Translations under genes and position numbers: made by a program | In this document: positions 1 to 10,005 of the stretch, piece after piece | How positions within the stretch are numbered: position 1 is the stretch's first letter | Layout: each line of letters begins with the position of its first letter | The notes under the pieces: model-generated | Told to the model about the DNA's origin: nothing | What the model saw: the letters and a program-made list of their open reading frames with translations, nothing else | Databases searched by the model: none | Assembly: GCA_903813345.2 (NCBI GenBank) | Contig: CAIIXF020000182.1 | Span: 1-25,000 of the forward strand | Source: Owenia fusiformis | Lineage: Eukaryota > Annelida > Polychaeta > Sabellida > Oweniidae | Direction: 5' to 3' | DNA length: 25,000 nucleotides

Positions 1-218
1 TTTCCACAAAATTATTCATGAGGGGACAAACCCAATGCTTACAAGAATTTTGTTTGTGCACTGAACCAAAAGGCAACATTCCTTTCAGTCAGTATGACCT
101 TTTTTATTGAATAAATGAATGGATCTACATTTTTTGTATACAGAACAAATATCATGTATTCATGTATTTGAATAGCAGTGCTTTAAAAATACTCAAGCTA
201 ATATGCTTGTAATTTCAG
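1..218 (+). other. intron (5' part missing), ending at an acceptor
   Basis: AT-rich sequence with no open frame I can support. It ends in TGTAATTTCAG, a good splice acceptor, immediately before the first recognisable coding exon. The intron begins outside the window. Confidence 0.6.
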
Positions 219-441
219 GTTTATCTCCCTATATCAGAAAGATTTCGTACCACTAGTGGGGACAAAATAGGATGGACTTATGAAGGAGATATAGGGCCAA
301 TTAGTTTATCCTATGCACAGAAACATTTGACATACTTCTTACCATTGGATAACAGTCCCAACCCACAAATAGGAAGTGAATATGACTTCGAATCTCTTCC
401 CTTAGAAAGTATATTTTCGATAGGAGTATTAATTGATACAA
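219..441 (+). CDS. Exon: unrecognised non-collagenous domain upstream of the collagen repeat
   Basis: 223 bp open in one frame (74 codons plus one base), between the acceptor TTTCAG and a strong donor GTAAGT. The peptide begins VYLPISERF, continues GDKIGWTYEGDIGPISLSYA, and ends with a hydrophobic stretch IFSIGVLIDT. It has no Cys and no Gly-X-Y, and alternating hydrophobic residues suggest a beta-rich extracellular domain. The start must be 219: the same frame has a stop at 210-212, and the other phase hits an early stop. The last base supplies the first base of an Asn codon completed by exon 3251-3412, giving Asp-Thr-Asn-Thr-Gln followed by Gly-X-Y. This phase match is the reason for assigning it to the collagen gene. 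I do not recognise the family. An intervening unseen exon in the 2.8 kb intron cannot be excluded. Confidence 0.65.
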
Positions 442-3250
442 GTAAGTGTTTGATCACTTTTCTTATATAATTGTTGGTGATCAAGTTTTTCATACTTTTC
501 ACATAAATGTACATAAGTTTATGTGAACCTTTTGAGTTGTGACATTTTGTGCTTGATCAATGGTACCCTTTTCCTATCTGCTAAATTTTATATATATCAT
601 TCATGAAAAATATGATCACTATTAAGGATCTCCCAAGCATAATAGCAGCTTGATGTACCATCATGTTGAAGATTTTAAAATTACACTGCCACCCTTTTAA
701 AAGATTGTTTGCACTCTGTCAAAATGATAAAATTTTGAGATATTTTGACCAAATTGAGATTTTGCACACTGTTGAGAAAAAACACTGACTGTACATGTGT
801 ACATGTGGTACCTGTATTTCCAATTGGACACGTCTGATAGAATGTACATTTTGTTCAGTTCAGGTATATTACAGATGGATTAAACTGAAAGATGATAAAA
901 ATGACTTGCTTCCTTTTTTATTTATTTAATTTGATCCTCAGTATAGTAATGATATATAATATAACAGTAAGCTATATACTAACTTCATTTTGTACATGCA
1001 GTACTACCTCTCATCAGGGACATGGGTATATAACGGGTGATGACACCAATATATTCATATTATATTTGCATGAAAACATTTACAATTCAAATTAAGTTGG
1101 AAAAATGCTACTTGGTTAATGGTTTACACAACAGGGACATATTTGGATGGTCACAGTACATAACCAACTAGAATCATAATACAGTAAAACCTGTTCTTCA
1201 CACTTTCAACTAGTCCCAGCATATAAATGTAGTGTTCAATTCAGACAGGTTTTGCTGTCACTGCATTATTAAGTGTTCAGTTCAGACAGGTTTTGCTGTC
1301 ACTGCATTATTAAGTGTTCAGTTCAGACATGTTTTGCTGTCACTGCATTATTAAGTGTTCAGTTCAGACAGGTTTTGCTGTCACTGCATTATTAAGTGTT
1401 CAATTCAGACAGGTTTTGCTGTCACTGCATTATTAAGTGTTCAGTTCAGACAGGTTTTGCTGTCACTGCATTATTAAGTGTTCAATTCAGACAGGTTTTG
1501 CTGTCACTGCATTATTAAGTGTTCAGTTCAGACAGGTTTTGCTGTCACTGCATTATTAAGTGTTCAATTCAGACAGGTTTTGCTGTCACTGCATTATCAA
1601 GTGTTCAATTCAGACAGGTTTTGCTGTCACTGCATTTTTAAGTGTTCAATTCAGACAGGTTTTGCTGTCACTGCATTATTAAGTGTTTAATTCAGACAGG
1701 TTTTGCTGTCACTGCATTATTAAGTGTTCAATTCAGACAGGTTTTGCTGTCACTGCATTATTAAGTGTTCAATTCAGAAAGGTTTTACTGTCACTGCATT
1801 ATTAAGTGTTCAGTTCAGACAGGTTTTGCTGTCACTGCATTATTAAGTGTTCAATTCAGACAGGTTTTGCTGTCACTGCATTATTAAGTGTTCAATTCAG
1901 ACAGGTTTTGCTGTCACTGCATTATTAAGTGTTCAATTCAGACAGGTTTTGCTGTCACAGCATTATTAAGTGCTGTATCGTGAGCTTGGAAGGTTAAGTG
2001 ATCATCCGAAAATGTCATTATGGGTCTTCTCAAAGATTTAATCCCGAGTGTATTTCATATTACTTTCATGCCTACACGGGAGACTAATAAGGTGGGTTTT
2101 AAACATTTATTTTTATTTAGTATCTTTTTGGTGTTTATTTCCTTTCAGTGTTTTGTATACTTATTCGTTGTTGACTTCTATGTATAATTTTTAAGAAACA
2201 CAGAGGTTTGATAATGCATTTTCAGGAACAGGCTTTCATAAATGTAAAGGAAAATGCTCTTCCATACTTTATTATGGGAATAGGGTTGAACAAAAGCAAC
2301 GGAATAGGAGGCAATCAGAAAGTATGTCGTAAGAGGCATGCAACAGCATGGCATGATGGGATGTTTGAGAGTTTGAATAATTAACGAATTTGATTTGGTG
2401 TTTGTCTATATGATAAGCAGATAAGCAGTAGTATTTTCAGGGATATTGAAATGCATATTTTTTGTGCTGCAGAGGAATCTTTGATAAAGATAACGTTTTT
2501 GAAAAAGTGCATAATATGGGTCAAAAGTGCTAGACTATCTGGTATTGGTCTTTGTGTTGCTTTTGCTGATATTTTTTTGTTGACATTACTTTACATATAT
2601 TAAGACATGGCATTGTTGTTTGCATGTAACTTAGCTTTTCTTTGGCATGTCCAGTTTACCATAGAATGTATGTAGGTCGACAACTTCCATTTCTACCACT
2701 TTCAACACTTTAGCAAGTCCAATGTTCCATGACTGTGTGGTTGTCACATCATGTGGCAGCCATGAGCCATATTCCATGCATGATTTGAATGTGTGCAGTG
2801 CCCTAGTTTGAAGTTAATACTATTTGCAAACAGTTTGATAAGTTACTTGCACGGAAAGTGAACAAAATATAAACATTTGAATTTATTTTCACGCCAATGT
2901 AATTGCCGTTTTATATCTTAACAATTATGCATTCAGTACTGGTTGAGATTATTCTTATTAAGGTAACATACCACCTTTTAGTTTGATTAAAACATGCAAT
3001 TTGTTCAAGCTTCTTTTTAATGGACCAAGCAAATGGAAGGATGAGTTGAGCACAATGACAACAAAATGTGATATGGCATTGTACTTTCATATTACTGTGA
3101 AATGCACAACACTGGCCACACATTGTACATTTAGGTCTAACCTTGCATTGAATGAGATTTTTACAATACAGTGTCTTACACTGAACTCTGTGGGTTTTGG
3201 AGGGTTGGTATGATCTTATTTGATTTTTCAACCTACACTCTTTTTTCCAG
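442..3250 (+). other. intron, 2.8 kb, with a minisatellite
   Basis: Bounded by GTAAGT and TTTTTTCCAG. Apart from the 41-bp tandem array (listed separately) it is AT-rich single-copy-looking sequence. Short open frames on both strands, including a Cys-rich one on the minus strand at 2911-3258, have no features I can support as genes. Confidence 0.7.
1232..1971. repeat. 41-bp minisatellite, about 18 head-to-tail copies
   Basis: The unit starts GTGTTCA(A/G)TTCAGACAGG and ends ATTATTAA. Period 41 is measured from the first copies (1232, 1273) and holds to 1970, which gives 18 units. Copies differ by isolated substitutions: A/G after GTTCA, CATG for CAGG in the third copy, TTTTTAAG near 1635, GTTTAATTC near 1687, and GAAAGGTTTTACTG near 1788. 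Because 41 is not a multiple of three, open frames running through it (for example 1478-1690) are artefacts. The unit contains no obvious inverted repeat. Confidence 0.97.
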
Positions 3251-3412
3251 ACACTCAAGGAGCTACTGGAGCAACAGGGCCATCTGGACCAACTGGATCA
3301 ACTGGTAACTCTGGTCCTGCTGGAGCCACTGGAGCCACTGGACCATCAGGACCGACTGGATCTACTGGAACATCTGGACCTGTTGGATCTACAGGACCAT
3401 CTGGACCAGCTG
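3251..3412 (+). CDS. Collagen-like exon 1 (162 bp)
   Basis: The first exon with Gly-X-Y. It opens with the rest of a split Asn codon, then Thr-Gln, and from there strict triplets such as [21 protein letters not shown]. This is the junction from the upstream domain into the helix. Length is 162 bp (3 x 54), a size also common in fibrillar collagen genes, here perhaps by chance. The acceptor TTTTTTCCAG is strong. The donor that keeps phase 1 is G|GTTGGT, which lacks the usual purine at +3. Reading through it gives Gly-Trp-Cys and a stop at 3421-3423. Confidence 0.85.
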
Positions 3413-4091
3413 GTTGGTGTTAAGTTATAATGAGGAGATTTAAATCTACCTCTTATTTTTTTTCCACAAATCTTACATCTTGTAAATCTGGTAAAACACA
3501 TATTTGTAAAAACAAAATATTGCCACATCGAGGCAAAACTTACCTAATAATTTATTTAAGATAAAAAATAACATTCATTGATTTATTTATCATGGATTAT
3601 ACAGTTAAAGTCTCCCAAACTACATCTGTTATTTAACTTGGAAAATGGCCATTACATTTTAACTAGTTTTCCATGAATGGGAGAAACTAATACTGCGTTC
3701 AATTTAAAAAGTTACATGCGCCATCGTGATCTTATCTAATTAAAACTAAGGGGATTTGCTAATGAATATTGAAAGAAGCCATGGATCTAGATTATACAAA
3801 TGTGAATATTGAATGAGATTTTATCTATCTATATTTCTAATTCATAATGATATTGTGTGATTTGTTTTGGCATTTGAATTCATATAATGATGTTTCATAG
3901 TCAACTTGACTAAGGTCATATATACAGGATATGTAGATGTGAAATGTTAAAATCAATTCAACATCTCTAAAAAGTCCATTTATTTGTGTATTTTTCTGAA
4001 TTCATGATAATGTGATTGTTTTATTCTAAGTATACTTTGTATTATTGAAATGTTATATTTTAATAATACAATTTAATTTATTTCAATTAAG
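3413..4091 (+). other. intron, 679 bp
   Basis: AT-rich. It begins at the weak donor GTTGGT and ends TTCAATTAAG. I see no gene, RNA or clear repeat in it. Confidence 0.75.
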
Positions 4092-4802
4092 GTTCAACTG
4101 GGCCTTCTGGTCCTACTGGAGCTACTGGAGAAGGTGGACCAATAGGACCTGGTGGTCCCCCTGGAGCTACAGGACCATCTGGCCCTACTGGGGCAACTGG
4201 AACTAGTGGTCCTGCTGGTGCGACAGGTGAAACTGGCCCTGCTGGAGCAACTGGACCAGCTGGACCAGATGGACCAGCTGGAGCAACTGGACAAACTGGG
4301 GCTGGTGGCCCGCCTGGAGCTACTGGACCAAGTGGGCCTGCTGGAGCAACTGGAGTTGCTGGGCCTGTTGGAGCAACTGGACAATCTGGGCCTGCTGGAG
4401 CAACTGGGCCATCTGGCCCAACTGGAGCATCTGGACCAATTGGCCCTGTTGGAGCAACTGGAGGTCTTGGAGCCACTGGACAAACAGGTGACCCTGGTCC
4501 AACTGGAGCTAGTGGTCCTACCGGGCCCCCAGGAAGTACAGGATCAACTGGACCCTCTGGCCCAATTGGAGCAACTGGAGTAGCGGGACCTAATGGAGCA
4601 ACTGGAGTAGCAGGACCCCCTGGAGCAACTGGACCAAGTGGCCTACAAGGACCATCTGGTCCTGCTGGTGCAACTGGAAATCCTGGTTCTCCTGGTGCAA
4701 CTGGACCGGCTGGTCCTGATGGACAAGGTGGAGCAACTGGCCCAGCTGGTCCACCTGGTAATACTGGTGCTACTGGGCCTTCTGGACCCATTGGATCTAC
4801 AG
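4092..4802 (+). CDS. Collagen-like exon 2 (711 bp)
   Basis: 79 triplets, read through by eye without a Gly interruption. This is the most varied of the exons: besides GAT, GPS and GPT it has GPA, GPV, GPI, GPN, GLQ, GEG, GET, GDP, GNP and several GPP/GSP triplets. It therefore has more Pro in Y, where prolyl 4-hydroxylase acts, than the later exons, and less internal repetition. It may preserve an older, less homogenised part of the helix. Acceptor TTAAG; donor GTAGGT. Confidence 0.88.
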
Positions 4803-5128
4803 GTAGGTATTTGGATAATAAATCATAATATTTTTAATCATTGAAATATTGATTTTTATTTACATGGAGATGCAAATACATGTACTAGTAGTCAATTATT
4901 ATAATCAGTTAATCACTCCAATTCATTTCCCTTAATCTGCTTATTTTAGTCCAAATTAAAATGCACTCTACCACATCAAAATATTGAAAAATTGATTTGC
5001 TGCGTTGGCAATTGTAGTAGTATCAGTTGAGTTATTCCTTACCACAATTTTTTACCAGCTTACAAGCTTTAGCATATTTTTGTTGTTAAAATGTTCTGTG
5101 AATGCATAACAATATATTTCTTTTCTAG
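4803..5128 (+). other. intron, 326 bp
   Basis: AT-rich with a pyrimidine-rich end, TTTCTTTTCTAG. Nothing else is visible. Confidence 0.8.
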
Positions 5129-5596
5129 GACCTCTTGGTCCAGGTGGCCCAACTGGAGCCACGGGGCCTGCTGGTGCAACTGGACCTGGCGGACCAGATG
5201 GCGCAGTGGGTGCTACCGGTCCATTGGGACCCCCTGGAGATGCTGGAGCAACTGGCCCAACTGGACCCATTGGTGCAAGTGGCCCTGCTGGCCCTGTTGG
5301 TGCAACAGGTGTAGCAGGTCCAACTGGTGCAACTGGACCTGGAGGCCCATCTGGCCCAACTGGAGCAACTGGACCTGGTGGCCCTGAAGGGCCTACAGGA
5401 GCTACAGGACCAGGTGGTCCAACTGGAGCTACTGGACCAGGTGGACCCACAGGATCAACTGGACCCACTGGTCCAATAGGATCAACTGGACCTAGTGGTC
5501 CAACTGGTGCAACAGGACCTGGAGGACCAACTGGAGCTACAGGAAATCAAGGCTTAACTGGAGCTACTGGTCCAAGTGGACAAGATGGAGCAACAG
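5129..5596 (+). CDS. Collagen-like exon 3 (468 bp)
   Basis: 52 triplets. The first part is mixed ([27 protein letters not shown]). The second half is built from the GAT GPG GPT unit, the first place that unit becomes regular. It ends [13 protein letters not shown], the first appearance of the Asp-containing end segment seen in later exons. Acceptor TTTTCTAG; donor GTACTA. Confidence 0.88.
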
Positions 5597-6643
5597 GTAC
5601 TACATGAATACACAATATTTTCGAAACCTTTCTCAAAAGGCCACATTTAATTGTAAATTGCTGGATAAGGATACATTATAGAGCTAGCATAGAAGGTTTA
5701 AAATGAATATCAATAATACAGGGTTTGCTAAATAACTTTGAAATCTTGTTGAAGTCTCATTTTAATGAGATTTTAGGGGATCTGCATTATAAAGCATTAA
5801 AGGTGTATTCCTTGTCAGACCATGTCTCTCCTAATATGGTATCTGTAACCATATATGGTACATACTTTCATTGTTTAGCAAAACACTGAAATATGCTTTA
5901 ATATGCTCAATATTGATCACATAAAAATGTAGTGCTCAATTTCAGTAGGCTTCCATCTTTTAAGATCTCACTCAGGAAGTGATGTCATCGACTCTCAACT
6001 TTGCATATAGCATTAGTTAAGGAGCTATTAAGAGTTACTTTCAACCATCTAAAAGTCTGTTCTTTTATTTATTCTATGCTGACAAGTTCTGAAAATATTT
6101 TTGGACATAAAGTAAGGACCACTTGTCAAAAAGTGATCTTGTGCTACTTTCCTACACTGTTATAGGCAAGGTTATGAAAGTTGAGTTATATCAGGATAGA
6201 AATGGTCTTGCAAGAAATATGCCTTTAAAGACCAACATTTTCTTCTATTTAATGGCATAGTTGAATTATTTGTGTTAGTTTATATCAAAACAACTTTGAT
6301 TTGCAGTTATTCACCTTTGTTCAATTTTTAAATTTTCTGAAAAAGCATGGGCTAAATCCCAATTCACACAATGTTAAAAAACCTTTAAATGTTCATTTAA
6401 TCTTTTAGAATCACAATTTTAATATATAATTACAATCCTCATGTCAACAAAATCATATAGTTATATTCCAATGATGTTTTATGTTTATTCAAATTCAAAT
6501 GTTTGATAGATCAAGAAATGACATGATTCTTGCCATATGTCTTTAAGTATATTATGGGCCTACCATTTTCTATAAACACACTTGCTGCCATATTTGTTCG
6601 TCTATATAGCAAATAATCTATTGAATCATTTGATACATTTTAG
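5597..6643 (+). other. intron, 1.05 kb
   Basis: AT-rich throughout. No open frame, inverted-repeat pair or tandem repeat that I can support. It ends TACATTTTAG. Confidence 0.75.
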
Positions 6644-7237
6644 GAGCCACTGGTCAAACTGGTGGTCCTGGAGCAACTGGAGCAACTGGACCATCTGGTC
6701 CTATTGGATCAACTGGTCCATCTGGTCCAACTGGAGCAACTGGGGCACAAGGAAATGATGGTGCAACTGGTCCCACTGGACCCGTGGGAGCTACAGGCCC
6801 TGGTGGACCGACTGGAGCTACAGGTCCTGGAGGACCTACTGGAGCAACTGGACCAGGAGGACCAACTGGCCCAACTGGAGCAACTGGACCAGGTGGACCA
6901 ACTGGAGCCACAGGCCCTGGAGGTCCTACTGGAGCAACTGGACCAGGAGGACCAACTGGCCCAACTGGAGCAACTGGACCTGGAGGACCAACTGGAGCTA
7001 CAGGACCTGGTGGGCCCACTGGATCCACAGGACCAACTGGCCCAAGTGGAGCAACTGGAGCAACTGGACCCGGTGGCCCAACTGGAGCGACTGGACCAGG
7101 TGGCCCAACTGGAGCTACTGGACCTGGAGGTCCCACTGGAGCCACCGGACCTGGAGGCCCAACTGGAGCTACAGGGCCTCTAGGCCCTGATGGTCCAACT
7201 GGCTCTACAGGACCAACTGGACCTATAGGATCAACAG
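6644..7237 (+). CDS. Collagen-like exon 4 (594 bp)
   Basis: 66 triplets. A short mixed start ([15 protein letters not shown]) is followed from about 6784 by long runs of GAT GPG GPT, sometimes with an extra GPT. It closes with [21 protein letters not shown], and lacks the GQD end segment of its neighbours. The units are close at DNA level but Gly and Thr wobble bases differ, so they are not freshly duplicated. Donor GTAGAA. Confidence 0.9.
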
Positions 7238-7704
7238 GTAGAAAATTTTGAAATGTATTATTCTTGACTAAAGTCTGCAGTAGCAGATACCATTTCACAT
7301 TCTTGCCAACCCCAACATATTTTCTAAATCTTTGAAATACTACATGTAGAAGTGCGACTACTTGAAATGTTTATCTCTAAAATACAGGTTGATATTTTTG
7401 ATGTTCATGTTTCTATCAAGCTACAGGGCGAGTCAAAAACAGGTAACCCAAACAAATGCTAATAACTCAGTCATCAAGCATGGGTTTAAAATCATATTTG
7501 GCAAAATCGAACCTTGATCAATGTTCTTTCATTCTACGTAGTTTCATTTCAATTGACCACAATTTTATGGCTATTTTACAAAACATCCTCAAAATGCTTG
7601 TCTTGTCTCTGGAGGCTAATTTGAATACACCGGGTAAAGTTGTTCTGACAATACGCTCACAGATATCTTGTGTATTGGCTCATTTCAAATTTCTCATGCT
7701 TATA

Positions 7705-8049
7705 CAGGGGCATAGCAAGATTTACCAAGGGGGGTTATGTTTTTTCCCGACTGGGGAGGGGGGGGGTAGGGTTGTTTCATAATGAAAAGGCAAAAGAGGG
7801 TGGGGGATGGCAGTTTGCACGATGGAAACTATGGAGTATAGTTAGTAAATAGCTGGTATAAACGTGTGATTCATTGTTCAAGCAAAAATAGTCATCTGTC
7901 TGAGAGTGGGGTTCGTTCCCAGCCTGTGGCTTGTTGATCTTTCAGAAAAGAGGTTTGTTCCCCACTGGGGCTCATTTTATAAAGAAAGGGGAATTCGAGG
8001 CAAAGGGGGTTCACATGGGCCCCATGGACCCCCTCTTTTGCTAACACTA
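7705..8049. mobile_element. hAT-like MITE nested in the outer element
   Basis: The left end is CAGGGGCATAGCAAGATTTA followed by a G-rich stretch. The right end, reverse-complemented, is TAGTGTTAGCAAAAGAGGGG, an imperfect inverted match. The 8-bp flanks are TGCTTATA (7697-7704) and TGCTTCTA (8050-8057), one difference, consistent with the 8-bp target duplication of hAT elements. The interior is low-complexity and G-rich (7740-7810), with no open frame resembling a transposase. hAT assignment is inference from end type and duplication length. Confidence 0.55.
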
Positions 8050-8218
8050 TGCTTCTAGAGTTGTAAGTGTGGACAATATCCGTCAATGGCCATATAATTG
8101 CGACCATTGAAGATAGATCAATGAAAATAATATAGACTGGAAGAACATTCTGAATCCATGCTGGATTATGGAGTTATTATCCCAACGAACGAAGTTCGGT
8201 AGGGATATAGTGAAGCCC

Positions 8219-8254
8219 TCCGTCCGTCCGTCAGTCAGTCCGTCCGTCCGTCCG
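8219..8254. repeat. (CCGT)n microsatellite inside the Helitron
   Basis: Tetranucleotide run of CCGT, interrupted by two CAGT units, near the 5' end of the element. Confidence 0.9.
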
Positions 8255-8319
8255 GAAGATAACTCAAATACAAGTTGACAGATTTTCTTCATATTTAGTG
8301 GAAAGATGTATATTTTTTT

Positions 8320-8857
8320 CAAGATGGCCGCCGCTTTAAAAATGACGGGACTTTTTCGCAAAAATCATAAATTTTTCATTCTAAACCAAAGTAATTAATA
8401 TTATTGTTTGAAATTTTGGTAGTATATTTGCAACATCTATCTATTTCACATATATTCCGTGTTTTTCATCCTGACCCCCAGGGGACGTGTATGGGGGGTC
8501 AGGAAAACAGTAATTTTCGCTAATTTTTAGATCTTTCTGAAGTATAGCTTTATTATACTCAAATGAAAGGCAATTAAGAGTAGATTGCAAATATTGTATC
8601 TTTTTTCTGATTCGAGCCTCGTAAAATTCAAAATGGCCGTCTAATGTACGATTTCGCAATAATTTTTCGATTCCTTCAAAGTATGGCTATATTATACTCA
8701 AATTGAAGGAATTTTGGAGTAGATCACAATTATGGTATTATTCTTCAGATTTGTACCTCAGAAAATTCAAAATGGCTGCTTTGCAGGAATTCGCAATTCT
8801 AAAATCTAAATTTTTCAATTTTAACCAAAGTAATGAGTATAATTGATTGGAATTCGG
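8320..8857 (+). repeat. diverged internal direct repeats of the Helitron
   Basis: A segment at 8531-8660 (GAAGTATAGC ... TTTCGCAAT) recurs diverged at about 8671-8796 (CAAAGTATGGC ... ATTCGCAAT). A third partial match relates about 8320-8420 to 8768-8857: both contain AAGATGG- or AAAATGG-like sequence, then CGCAA, AAATTTTTCA and ACCAAAGTAAT, and end in TTCGGTA or TTTGGTA. Both long copies contain TATTATACTCAAAT. Confidence 0.65.
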
Positions 8858-9024
8858 TAATTGATATTTTGTTCGTTGGGATTTGCTACTCCGCGGAGTT
8901 GCCATTATCTAGTTAACATTTGTCTTGGTTAACCTTTTTTGGCTCATCCTGTAGCTTGATAAAAACGTGGCCATAAAAAATATCAAATAGCACCAGTATT
9001 AGAAGTCTGATCATCTTTCATTAG

Positions 9025-9753
9025 GACAAATTGGGCCAACTGGATCAACAGGACCTACTGGACTTACAGGAGCTACTGGTCCCGGTGGACCAACAGGACC
9101 TACTGGAGCAACAGGACCCGGTGGCCCAACTGGAGCGACTGGACCAGGTGGCCCAACTGGTGCGACTGGACCTGGTGGTCCTACTGGTGCGACTGGACCT
9201 GGTGGTCCTACTGGTGCGACTGGACCTGGTGGTCCTACTGGAGCGACTGGACCTGGTGGTCCTACTGGAGCAACTGGACCAGGGGGACCAACTGGCCCAA
9301 CTGGAGCAACTGGACCTGGTGGACCAACTGGATCAACTGGCCCCACTGGCCCCACTGGTGCTACAGGCCCTGGAGGCCCAACAGGAGCAACTGGACCCGG
9401 AGGCCCAACAGGAGCAACTGGACCCGGAGGTCCAACAGGAGCAACTGGACCCGGAGGCCCAACAGGAGCAACTGGGCCTGGAGGCCCAACAGGAGCAACT
9501 GGCCCAGGAGGCCCAGCCGGAGCAACTGGTGCAACTGGACCAACTGGACTAACGGGAGCAACTGGACCAGGCGGTCCAACTGGTCCTACAGGAGCAACTG
9601 GACCAGGTGGTCCAACAGGACCTCAAGGATCAACAGGACAAACTGGACCAACAGGAGCAACTGGACCTGGAGGACCCACAGGCCCTACTGGAGCAACTGG
9701 TAACCCTGGAGATGTAGGAGCAACTGGTCCATCTGGACAAGATGGTGCAACAG
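9025..9753 (+). CDS. Collagen-like exon 5 (729 bp)
   Basis: 81 triplets. It opens (G)[14 protein letters not shown], then becomes one of the purest GAT GPG GPT arrays in the gene. Around 9160-9240 consecutive 27-bp units are identical or nearly so (GGTGCGACTGGACCTGGTGG plus TCCTACT), pointing to recent unit amplification. A second homogeneous block at 9385-9490 uses a different wobble pattern (ACAGGAGCAACTGGACCCGG). It ends [18 protein letters not shown]. Donor GTATGT. Confidence 0.9.
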
Positions 9754-10005
9754 GTATGTTTTATATGCCTTGGGCTAATTACCGACACTATAGTTATTTC
9801 ATCAGAAAAATATATATATTTTGATGAATACATTTTGAGGAAGGGGTAAATTTGTACATTCAGGTCATTTCTTGTTTTGTCAGTGTTTGTAAGGTTTTCA
9901 CCATAGTTCAGTCTTTACAACTGCATCAATTCTGTTCAAATGGAAACTTGCTTGAATATTATGAATTAAGCTCTGTGAAATTAGTTATGATTTGATGATT
10001 TTTAG

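Larger units (their letters stand above)
8180..8912 (+). mobile_element. non-autonomous Helitron-like element
   Basis: The 5' end is TCCCAACGAACGAAG and the 3' end is CTAG (8909-8912). The palindrome ACTCCGCGGAGT (8888-8899) lies 9 bp before that end. The flanking bases are A (8179) and T (8913), the insertion preference of Helitrons, and there is no target duplication. A subterminal inverted copy of the 5' end, TTGTTCGTTGGGA, sits at 8869-8881. No Rep/helicase coding is visible, so it would depend on an autonomous partner. It carries a CCGT-type microsatellite near the 5' end and internal diverged duplications. Confidence 0.75.
7415..8960. mobile_element. outer inverted-repeat DNA transposon (TA-flanked, non-autonomous), host of two nested insertions
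   Basis: The left end reads ATCAAGCTACAGGGCGAGTC and continues CAAAAACAGGTAACCC. The reverse complement of the right end (8925-8960) reads ATCAAGCTACAGGATGAGCC and continues AAAAAAGGTTAACC. That is an inverted pair of about 36 bp with few differences. Each end has TA before CAGG, as expected of a Tc1/mariner-type element with TA target duplication. The flanking ATCAAGC is also inverted, so the true edge may lie a few bases further out. After subtracting the nested elements about 460 bp remain. I recognise no transposase. Confidence 0.65.
7238..9024 (+). other. intron, 1.8 kb, mostly transposon-derived
   Basis: Donor GTAGAA, acceptor CTTTCATTAG. About 1.55 kb of it is the nested mobile-element cluster listed separately. 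Removing the cluster leaves an intron of roughly 240 bp, close to the size of several neighbours. Confidence 0.75.

Noticed and set aside
1478-1690. Open frame within the 41-bp repeat
   Set aside because: It is produced by the repeat with frame rotation every unit; not a gene.
1232-1971. CRISPR array
   Set aside because: The units are directly adjacent with no unique spacers, and the genome is eukaryotic.
2911-3258. Cys-rich minus-strand open frame of 115 codons
   Set aside because: No recognisable domain, it runs across the acceptor of collagen exon 1, and its length is possible by chance in this AT-rich intron.
6644-7237. Classic 54-bp fibrillar collagen exon plan
   Set aside because: 594, 972 and 162 are multiples of 54, but most other exon lengths (711, 468, 666, 549, 477 and so on) are not. 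The common factor is 9.
7456-7782. 108-codon plus-strand frame in the outer transposon
   Set aside because: It crosses into the nested hAT-like element, shows no transposase motif I recognise, and ends in G-rich low-complexity sequence.
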